Program-made: the position numbers and the translations under genes
Source: Synergistaceae bacterium
Lineage (GTDB): Bacteria > Synergistota > Synergistia > Synergistales > Synergistaceae
Length of the DNA stretch: 5,845 bases
Reading direction: 5' to 3'
Assembly (NCBI GenBank): GCA_031290815.1
Contig: JAISLO010000306.1
Span: 1-5,845, forward strand
Notes under the pieces: model-generated
Seen by the model: only the letters and a program-made list of their open reading frames with translations
What the model was told of the DNA's origin: nothing
The model's database searches: none
In this document: piece by piece, positions 1-5,339 of the stretch
Position numbering within the stretch: position 1 is the first letter of the stretch
How the letters are laid out: each line of letters starts with the position of its first letter

Positions 1-2022
1 CTCGGCTCCGACGTTGCTCGTCATTATTATAACGGAATTCTTGAAGTCGACCTTGTGCCCCTGCGCATCCGTCACCTGTCCATCCTCTAGGATCTGAAGC
101 AGCAGGTTGAACAGGTCGGGGTGAGCCTTTTCTATCTCGTCGAAGAGTATTACCGAATAGGGCTTGCGGCGCACCATCTCGGTCATCTTCCCGCCGTTCT
201 CGTAACCTATATAGCCGGGCGGCGCGCCTATGAGCTTGGCGACCTCGTGCCGCTCCATATACTCGCTCATGTCGAAGCGCAGGAGGGCGTCCTCGTTGCC
301 GAACAGGAACTCGGCAAGAGAGCGCGCGAGCTCCGTCTTGCCCACTCCCGTCGGCCCGAGGAACAGGAAGCTTCCAACGGGGCGTTTGGAGTCCTTCATC
401 CCGCTGCGCGCCCTTCGAATCGCGCGGGAGACGACTCCGATCGCCTCGTCCTGACCGATCATGCGCCGGTGGATCTCCTCCTCCATCCGCATCAGCCTCT
501 TTGCCTCCGCCTCCGTCATCTGCACCACAGGGATGCCGGTCCACTCGGCGACGACGCACGCTATGTCGTTCATGGTGACGGATGGAGTTATCGCGTTCCT
601 CTGCTTCTGCCACGTCTTGCGATAATCATCTATCCCCTCTGTCATCTGGCGCTCGTCGTCGCGCAGCCTTGCCGCGCGCTCGAACTCCTGGGCCGCCACC
701 GACGACTCCTTTTCCTTGCGCAGGTCGGCGAGCCTGCGCTCCATCTCCTTGAGCTCCTCCGGCGCCTCCATCGCATCCAGGCGAACCCGCGCGGCCGCCT
801 CGTCTATCAGATCTATGGCCTTATCCGGCAGATACCTGCCGGATATGTACCTGCTCGACAGCCTTGCGGCGGCGGCGATGGCGTCCTCGGAGTACACGAC
901 CCTGTGATGACGCTCGTAATGCTCTCTGAGGCCCTGGAGGATGAGCACTGTGTTCTCCTCGGACGGCTCGTCGACCATCACGGGCTGGAAACGGCGCTCC
1001 AGTGCGCTGTCCTTCTCTATGTACTTGCGGAACTCGTCCATAGTTGTCGCCCCGATAACTTGAATATCCCCACGGGCCAGGCTGGGCTTCAGTATGTTGG
1101 CCGCGTCGACCGCGCCCTCTGCCCCGCCGGCGCCGATTATCGTGTGAATCTCGTCTATGAAGAGCACCACGCTCTTGGAGTCCTTCAGTTCCTTCAGTAT
1201 CCGGCGCATCCTCTCCTCAAATTCCCCGCGGTACTTCGTGCCGGCTATGAGATTTGCGACGTTCAACTGAACGAGCCTCTTGTCCTTGAGCATGTCGGGG
1301 ATCTCTCCGCTCGCTATTCTGCGGGCCAGTCCCTCCACGACCGCGGTCTTGCCCACGCCCGGATTGCCGATGAGGACCGGGTTGTTCTTGGTTCTCCTCG
1401 TCAGAATCTGCGATATGCGGGCTATCTCCCTGTCCCGGCCTATCACCGGGTCGAGCTCTCCCTTGCGCGCCATCTCAGAGAGGTCGGTGCAGAGCTGATT
1501 CAGAGTGGGGGTTTTTGACGTGTCGGCCTTGCGTGAGACGTCCGCCTGAGTGTTTGCGTTTATCGCCGCAAACTGCATCTCGCCCTGATCCGACGAGATG
1601 CTCTGGATATCCTTCCTCATTCTTGCTATGCTGAACCCGAAGTGGGACAGCACCTGAGCGGCAAGCCCCTCTCCCTCCGATATGAGCCCCAGGAGGATGT
1701 GCTCCACTCCGACGTAGTTGACGCCCATGCTTCGCGCCTCGCGCATGGAGATGTCCAGGACCCGCTTGGCCCTTGGGGAGAGCGGAAGGTCTACGACCTT
1801 CTCCTTTGGGGCCGATTTTTCGACCATGGCCTCTACCTGGGATCTTATGTCGTCGGATCCTATGCCGTAAGCGTCGAAGATGCTTGCGCAAAGGGGATCG
1901 AGCTCGTCTAGGATTCCCAGAAGAAGATGTTCCGTGCCTATTACGTCGTGCCCGAGACGCAATGCTTCCTTGTGGGCTTGCTGTACAACTCTCTTTCCCT
2001 TTTCGTTGAAAAACTGCCACAT
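1..2022 (-). CDS. clpC: ClpC, Hsp100/AAA+ unfoldase of the Clp protease (C-terminus beyond window)
   Basis: ATP-driven cytosolic unfoldase that in Firmicutes feeds substrates to ClpP. The frame is open from ATG 2022 to base 1, giving 674 residues; the family usually has about 810-850, so roughly the last 150 are outside. It begins MWQFFNEKGKRVV. The N-domain (about 1-145) has two Clp-N repeats with GTEHLLLG near residue 29 and GVEHILLG near 105. D1 has Walker A GNPGVGKT (219-226) and Walker B VLFIDE (286-291). The middle domain carries a UVR-like QEFERAARLR segment near 445. D2 has Walker A GPTGVGKT (556-563) and Walker B VILFDE (624-629), then a TSNVGA segment near the edge. The ClpP-docking loop would lie just outside. 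AAGGAG (2038-2033) sits 10 bases before the ATG, inside the end of mcsB, and mcsB stops 4 bases upstream. No frameshift was seen in the segments translated. A GTG at 2020 is in another frame and is not the start. Confidence 0.97.
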   Translation of the reverse strand, partial: MWQFFNEKGKRVVQQAHKEALRLGHDVIGTEHLLLGILDELDPLCASIFDAYGIGSDDIRSQVEAMVEKSAPKEKVVDLPLSPRAKRVLDISMREARSMGVNYVGVEHILLGLISEGEGLAAQVLSHFGFSIARMRKDIQSISSDQGEMQFAAINANTQADVSRKADTSKTPTLNQLCTDLSEMARKGELDPVIGRDREIARISQILTRRTKNNPVLIGNPGVGKTAVVEGLARRIASGEIPDMLKDKRLVQLNVANLIAGTKYRGEFEERMRRILKELKDSKSVVLFIDEIHTIIGAGGAEGAVDAANILKPSLARGDIQVIGATTMDEFRKYIEKDSALERRFQPVMVDEPSEENTVLILQGLREHYERHHRVVYSEDAIAAAARLSSRYISGRYLPDKAIDLIDEAAARVRLDAMEAPEELKEMERRLADLRKEKESSVAAQEFERAARLRDDERQMTEGIDDYRKTWQKQRNAITPSVTMNDIACVVAEWTGIPVVQMTEAEAKRLMRMEEEIHRRMIGQDEAIGVVSRAIRRARSGMKDSKRPVGSFLFLGPTGVGKTELARSLAEFLFGNEDALLRFDMSEYMERHEVAKLIGAPPGYIGYENGGKMTEMVRRKPYSVILFDEIEKAHPDLFNLLLQILEDGQVTDAQGHKVDFKNSVIIMTSNVGAE

Positions 2023-2026
2023 TCGC

Positions 2027-3154
2027 TTACAACTCCTTATTCGCGTCAGACAGCCCGATCTGACCAAACTGACGGCGAGAGCTCTTGCCCTCTATGAACT
2101 GCCTGAAACACGCCGCCCTCACAAAAGGCTCCTCCGACTGCTCTATTATTCGTCCAAAGGACAGACTGAGATGATAACGCTGCGACCCCAGCACGAGCCG
2201 CCGCCACTCCGCATCGTCGATGAACGGCAGCACCCCGAGGTCCGACCCGAGCTTGACCACCGAGAACATGTCCACCGCCTCCGAAAAATGGAGCTTTCTC
2301 GCATGTCTCAGAAGCCCCCACGCCCTCCAGAATTTATCACCGATATCCCCGTCTTTCATGCCGGCCATCTTGTGCCTTGCGAACATCTCCTTCGATATGA
2401 GGGACTGCGCGGCATCCTCGACGTTGCCTATTATATCGTCGGATGTGACGCCAAGCGTCTTTTTGTTGGAGAGCAGGAAGAAACTGCCGCACGCGCCGCC
2501 CTTGTCGGAGAACGGCCTGAACAGGACGAGCTTTTTCCAGTCTCGCTCGAACGTCTCGTACACCCGGGGCGTTTCCCCCGTCAGGTCGAGCGCCGGCAGA
2601 TGGAGCATCACATAAGCCGTCAAGCCTGATCCCACGTACAGCGGATTTGCCGTCAGATATCCGAGGACTTCATCCCTCGTGGGTTTTATGTCGAGCGCGG
2701 ACTCGAGCCCAGACGCCATATCGCAGGCGGATGCTATTTCGAGTCCCGGGCTGGTCGCGGATATCGAAATATGGTCCTCCTCATTTATCATGCAGCTTAC
2801 AGCGCCGGAATTGTCCCTCAGGAAAAACCTGCCGGCCCCGCCCTGAGCGAGCAGAGGAGTGATGAATCTCATCTCCAGCAGCAGGTACCTCGACAGATTG
2901 TCGAGATTGTCCACCATTCTGAACTCGCAGCCGTTCCAGGCGTCTCCTCTTCCGATGCTTCCGAGGGCAATCACCGCGGAGTCGCAGAGCTGAGACCTGC
3001 TGCTTCTTCCGGGAAACGGAAATCCCTCGATATTTCTTCTTATTCGCACTCCGCTGTGGATGACCATGGAGTGCGGCGCCCCCATAGGACTCGGAGCGTT
3101 GACCCATATAGGTTCGACCCTGGAGAACAGGTCAGTCAATATCTTTTTCGTCAT
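2027..3154 (-). CDS. mcsB: McsB-like protein arginine kinase homologue with degenerate active site
   Basis: A 375-residue member of the phosphagen-kinase-like McsB family (usual length about 355-365). In Bacillus, McsB phosphorylates arginines, marking proteins for ClpCP and relieving CtsR. Family hallmarks seen are NEEDHIS (124-130), GYLTANP (165-171), a VGSGL-type loop followed by VMLHLPAL (182-189), and SNKKTLG (229-235). Key residues appear missing. The Cys of the family SCPTNVGTGLR motif is Asn170. Arg positions expected to hold ATP phosphates are Gly35 (in HSGVR), Ser130 and Thr179. The C-terminal RDxxRA pArg-sensing motif reads EPFVRA (342-347). The acidic pair Glu125-Glu126 remains. 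The reading frame is intact and overlaps mcsA by 23 bases, with no clear Shine-Dalgarno before the ATG, so translation is probably coupled. Family membership and operon position are secure. Kinase activity is doubtful: it may be a pseudokinase or have a changed function. Confidence 0.9.
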   Translation of the reverse strand: MTKKILTDLFSRVEPIWVNAPSPMGAPHSMVIHSGVRIRRNIEGFPFPGRSSRSQLCDSAVIALGSIGRGDAWNGCEFRMVDNLDNLSRYLLLEMRFITPLLAQGGAGRFFLRDNSGAVSCMINEEDHISISATSPGLEIASACDMASGLESALDIKPTRDEVLGYLTANPLYVGSGLTAYVMLHLPALDLTGETPRVYETFERDWKKLVLFRPFSDKGGACGSFFLLSNKKTLGVTSDDIIGNVEDAAQSLISKEMFARHKMAGMKDGDIGDKFWRAWGLLRHARKLHFSEAVDMFSVVKLGSDLGVLPFIDDAEWRRLVLGSQRYHLSLSFGRIIEQSEEPFVRAACFRQFIEGKSSRRQFGQIGLSDANKEL

Positions 3155-3728
3155 CGTCAGACAAAAGCAGCGGGGCCAGGTCGTCCCTCAATTGTGCGGC
3201 CCGCTCGTAATCCTCTCTGGAGACGGCATCCTCCAGCTCCAATTTCAGCCTCACGATGTTCGAGCGCAGCTCGTCCCTTATCTTGCAGCCGTTCAGAACG
3301 TCCCATCTGTCCTCGACCACCCCCAGTCCGTCAAACATCCCCGACATGCGATCCCAATGGCTCTCGGCACCCTGTTCCTTTTGCAGCCATGCGCCGAGCG
3401 GAAACCGAAACGTCTCGTAGCATCCCGGGCAGCCCAATGTCCCAGACTCCCGGAAAGCCCTGTACTCCAAACCGCAGGACGAACACACCAGGGAGTCGTG
3501 CATCAACATGTTCTTCTTCTCGCTGTGCTGCAGCCGCTTGACCTTTCGCTGATTATGGACTTCCGGATCGTTCAGCGAGAAGGATATGGTTATGCTTGGG
3601 CTGTCGGGGGTTATGAAGCCAAGTTCCTCCGCGCACACCCTGCACAGACTGAGATTGTGGATCTCCTGATTTACAACCTGCTTGATGAGAACCTCCACCT
3701 CGCGTTTTCCGCAGTTGCTGCAAAGCAT
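3132..3728 (-). CDS. mcsA: McsA, zinc-finger activator of McsB with UVR motif
   Basis: A 198-residue cytosolic adaptor. In Bacillus, McsA binds McsB, stimulates its kinase activity and helps control CtsR. Four CxxC pairs are visible, forming two zinc-binding modules: Cys3/Cys6 with Cys29/Cys32, and Cys82/Cys85 with Cys100/Cys103. A C-terminal UVR motif (about 158-187, with LEDAVSREDYERAAQLRDDL) matches the UvrB/UvrC-type helical hairpin, which is why such proteins are often annotated as UvrB/UvrC proteins. The tail is very acidic (SDDDEKDID). ATG 3728 is preceded by GAGGAG (3744-3739) at 10 bases, overlapping the ctsR stop. A nearer ATG at 3738 stops after two codons. It follows ctsR by 14 bases and overlaps mcsB. 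All expected metal ligands are present, unlike the active-site losses in its partner McsB. Confidence 0.93.
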   Translation of the reverse strand: MLCSNCGKREVEVLIKQVVNQEIHNLSLCRVCAEELGFITPDSPSITISFSLNDPEVHNQRKVKRLQHSEKKNMLMHDSLVCSSCGLEYRAFRESGTLGCPGCYETFRFPLGAWLQKEQGAESHWDRMSGMFDGLGVVEDRWDVLNGCKIRDELRSNIVRLKLELEDAVSREDYERAAQLRDDLAPLLLSDDDEKDID

Positions 3729-3742
3729 CTTAAATCATCTCC

Positions 3743-4225
3743 TCAGGACATTGCCAGGCTCACCAGTATTTTCTTGAGCAGCTCGGCGCGCATCGTGTCC
3801 CTTTTGTACGGGGGAAGGTCGAACAGCACCCTCCCCTGCTCCTCCTGATTTCGCAGGGCGACCTCGACGAGCAGTCTCTCCCGTGGAGAAATAGCGCCCC
3901 GTTCTTGAAGGCTCACCATCAATCTCCTCGAATCCTGCTCCGAGATGGCGTCCCCAACCAGATCCTCGAGATGTTCGGCGTACTCGCCGCAGTCGCCGAA
4001 GCGAAGCTGCATGATGCGAATAAAGCCATGACCGCCTCGCTGGCTCTGGATGAGAAAGCCCTGCTCTGGAGAAAACCTGCTTCGCAGAACATAGTTTATC
4101 TGACTCGGAACACAGCCAAACTTCTCAGCGAGGTCCTTTCGCCTGAGAACCACCTCGCTCTGAGACGAGTTCTCGCTGAACAGAGTAACTATATAATCGC
4201 CAATCACCTTGGTAAGGCTCGACAT
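3743..4225 (-). CDS. ctsR: CtsR, transcriptional repressor of class III heat-shock genes
   Basis: A 160-residue dimeric winged-helix repressor that binds tandem GTCAAA heptads and represses clp genes; here it heads the operon and should repress itself. From the N-terminus there is a start MSSLTKVIGDYIV, the helix-turn-helix RRKDLAEKFGCVPSQINYV (29-46, the strongest CtsR signature), the wing QRGGHGFIRI (62-71), and a C-terminal domain ending FDLPPYKRDTMRAELLKKIL. The wing normally carries a four-glycine loop (RGGGG) described as the heat sensor; here His66 replaces one glycine. Arg63, matching the Arg reported as an McsB target, is kept. The start at 4225 is chosen because GGAG (4236-4233) lies 7 bases upstream, homology begins here, and length fits the family (about 150-155). 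A farther in-frame ATG at 4288 lies upstream of the -10 box and cannot be in the mRNA from this promoter. Confidence 0.95.
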   Translation of the reverse strand: MSSLTKVIGDYIVTLFSENSSQSEVVLRRKDLAEKFGCVPSQINYVLRSRFSPEQGFLIQSQRGGHGFIRIMQLRFGDCGEYAEHLEDLVGDAISEQDSRRLMVSLQERGAISPRERLLVEVALRNQEEQGRVLFDLPPYKRDTMRAELLKKILVSLAMS

Positions 4226-4236
4226 GTCCCCACTCC

Positions 4237-4258
4237 CATCTCGATTGCTTTTGAGATG
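4237..4258 (-). promoter_or_regulatory. Hairpin in the ctsR leader next to the ribosome-binding site
   Basis: On the minus strand CATCTC (4258-4253) and GAGATG (4242-4237) form a perfect 6-bp stem around a 10-base loop. The stem ends directly before the ctsR Shine-Dalgarno GGAG (4236-4233). It sits in the short leader predicted from the promoter. It may influence ribosome access or mRNA stability; a chance hairpin cannot be excluded. Confidence 0.4.
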
Positions 4259-4270
4259 CCAACTGGAACG

Positions 4271-4298
4271 ATTATAAAACATGGTCAAAATAAGTCAA
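4271..4298 (-). promoter_or_regulatory. Sigma70-type promoter of the ctsR-mcsA-mcsB-clpC operon
   Basis: On the minus strand the -35 box is TTGACT (4298-4293), the spacer is 16 bases, and the -10 box is a perfect TATAAT (4276-4271). Transcription would begin near 4264, giving a leader of about 40 bases before the ctsR ATG. The surroundings are AT-rich against a GC-rich background. The -35 box lies inside the CtsR operator, so repressor binding should block RNA polymerase directly. Confidence 0.85.
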
Positions 4299-4299
4299 T
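4283..4299 (+). promoter_or_regulatory. CtsR operator (tandem heptad)
   Basis: The plus strand reads GGTCAAA-ATA-AGTCAAT. The known CtsR box is a direct repeat, RGTCAAA-NAN-RGTCAAA; this matches at every defined position except the last base (T for A). It covers the -35 box and part of the spacer of the ctsR promoter and lies about 60 bases upstream of ctsR. This supports autoregulation of the operon. Confidence 0.88.
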
Positions 4300-4314
4300 A
4301 AGTTTTTCGTTTAT

Positions 4315-4333
4315 TGTCAAATTTTCTGTCAAG
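4315..4333 (+). promoter_or_regulatory. Possible second, imperfect CtsR site
   Basis: Two further heptads, TGTCAAA (4315-4321) and TGTCAAG (4327-4333), lie upstream of the main operator in the same orientation. Their spacing is 12 bases start to start, against 10 in the consensus, and the first base is T rather than A/G, so binding may be weak or cooperative only. A fifth heptad, TGTCAAA, is at 4361-4367. On the minus strand these also look like isolated TTGACA -35 boxes, but no good -10 follows them. Confidence 0.45.
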
Positions 4334-4354
4334 AAAATGCTGAAAAAATGCTGA
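4334..4354. repeat. 10-bp direct repeat with 11-bp period upstream of the ctsR promoter
   Basis: AAAATGCTGA occurs at 4334-4343 and again at 4345-4354 on the plus strand, one base apart, so the copies fall about one helical turn from each other. The block lies between the outer GTCAA heptads, about 35 bases upstream of the -35 box. It could be a binding site for an unidentified regulator or simply an A-tract upstream element. Confidence 0.5.
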
Positions 4355-4364
4355 CTGAATTGTC

Positions 4365-4383
4365 AAAACGACCTCCGGCCGTT
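4365..4383 (-). terminator. Possible weak intrinsic terminator after the amidohydrolase gene
   Basis: On the minus strand AACGGCC, loop GGA, GGTCGTT forms a 7-bp stem with one G-U pair, followed by only two further T. It is placed correctly between the amidohydrolase stop (4437) and the ctsR promoter. The short U-tract makes strong termination uncertain, and read-through into ctsR is possible. Confidence 0.4.
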
Positions 4384-4436
4384 ATACACGGAACTGGCGC
4401 GGACCGTTTCTGCACGTGCCCTTGAACTTCATCCCG

Positions 4437-5339
4437 TCAGCTTTTTGCAGATTTCCGGGATACTTCGTCGCAGCATTTGGCGGAACTGCGCCCGTCTCTG
4501 CCGAGCGACGCCAACAACTTCGACGCGTTGCCCGACATGAGCGCGTCCAACTCTTCGCCATGCAGCGGAGACTCATCGAGCATCTTCTCAAACCTGGGGA
4601 GGCGCAGGATGGGATAGTCCGATCCATAGAGGATCTTTTCCCCGACGCAGGACATCCTGACGCACTCGAAGATATTAGAACCGTACAAGAATGGGGCGGC
4701 GGCGGTGTCGTACCACACGTTTTTCAGCGTCCCGCTGACATCGCGCATCGATTCGTAAATGAACAGCCCGCCTCCCCAGTGGGCCAATATAATCTTGAGT
4801 TCGGGGTGGTTTGACGCCATCAGGTATGCCTCCCTCGGGCCAGTCCTTCCCTTTCCGGGATACTCCCTGCCCACCGGTTCGGCCGCGTGGATCATGGCGA
4901 ACATCCCTCTCTCGTGACAGACCGCGGCCAGCCGCCAGGTCTCCCTGATATCGCAGATGCGCCAGTCCTGACCCTCGGGAAATATCTCGCCGACCCCGAT
5001 GGCCCCGAGTTCCGCGCACCTCTCGGCCTCTGCCTCGGCGCCCCTGGACATCGGAGGGACCACGCACATCGCCCGGAGCCTCCCCTTGGAACGGGCTGCC
5101 GCATCCAGCACATAATCGTTGCACAGCCGGCAGAGGCCGATGTCCTTGAAGCCAAAGCCGCAGATCCAGCTTTCGTCAACCCCGTCCTCGTCCATCGCCG
5201 AGAGCAGGTCATCGGCGTCAGCCCACCTGTGAACCTTGCCCCGGACAAGTTCCGCAAAGTACGCCTCCCGATCCGCGATCCTCTCCCAGCCCGATATTAC
5301 ATCGGGCGGATATACGTGAACATGGACATCGATGATCAT
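4437..5339 (-). CDS. Amidohydrolase-2 family metal-dependent hydrolase (TIM barrel)
   Basis: A 300-residue cytosolic protein of the amidohydrolase superfamily (amidohydrolase 2 / ACMSD-related branch), whose members hydrolyse or decarboxylate small molecules at a divalent metal. It starts MIIDVHVHVYPPDV, with the strand-1 metal ligands His6 and His8. Further expected ligands or catalytic residues are His151 (FAMIHAAEP), His187 (ILAHWGGG) and Asp241 (ILYGSDYP); Glu118 (GEIFPEG) may also take part. The substrate cannot be inferred. The frame runs on upstream to a possible start at 5432, but ATG 5339 is preferred. The HxH strand begins right there, AAGAGG (5353-5348) lies 8 bases upstream, and the ATG overlaps the previous gene's TGA as ATGA. 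The longer form would add a Lys/Arg-rich non-homologous stretch that is really the other frame of the upstream gene. The protein has an unusual number of cysteines. Confidence 0.88.
   Translation of the reverse strand: MIIDVHVHVYPPDVISGWERIADREAYFAELVRGKVHRWADADDLLSAMDEDGVDESWICGFGFKDIGLCRLCNDYVLDAAARSKGRLRAMCVVPPMSRGAEAEAERCAELGAIGVGEIFPEGQDWRICDIRETWRLAAVCHERGMFAMIHAAEPVGREYPGKGRTGPREAYLMASNHPELKIILAHWGGGLFIYESMRDVSGTLKNVWYDTAAAPFLYGSNIFECVRMSCVGEKILYGSDYPILRLPRFEKMLDESPLHGEELDALMSGNASKLLASLGRDGRSSAKCCDEVSRKSAKS

Noticed and set aside
121..1518. 465-codon open frame on the plus strand
   Set aside because: It is antisense to clpC, whose minus-strand translation gives unmistakable AAA+ motifs throughout. 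The plus-strand product is Leu/Arg/His-rich, resembles no family I know, and is a codon-bias shadow.
1475..2020. 181-codon minus-strand frame starting at GTG 2020
   Set aside because: It is a shifted frame inside clpC; the product is Arg/Gly/Ser-rich and unlike any known protein, while the frame from 2022 gives the ClpC N-domain.
2771..3848. Overlapping plus-strand open frames opposite mcsA and mcsB
   Set aside because: They lie antisense to mcsA and mcsB, which have clear family motifs; no promoter, SD or recognisable domain supports them.
4226..4288. N-terminal extension of ctsR from ATG 4288
   Set aside because: The extension spans the -10 box and part of the operator, so it lies upstream of the predicted transcript start. 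CtsR homology begins at 4225, which has its own SD.
4382..4432. 16-codon micro-ORF just after the amidohydrolase (MKFKGTCRNGPRQFRV)
   Set aside because: It has no Shine-Dalgarno, is only the tail of a longer shadow frame within the amidohydrolase gene, and runs into the possible terminator. Nothing supports translation.
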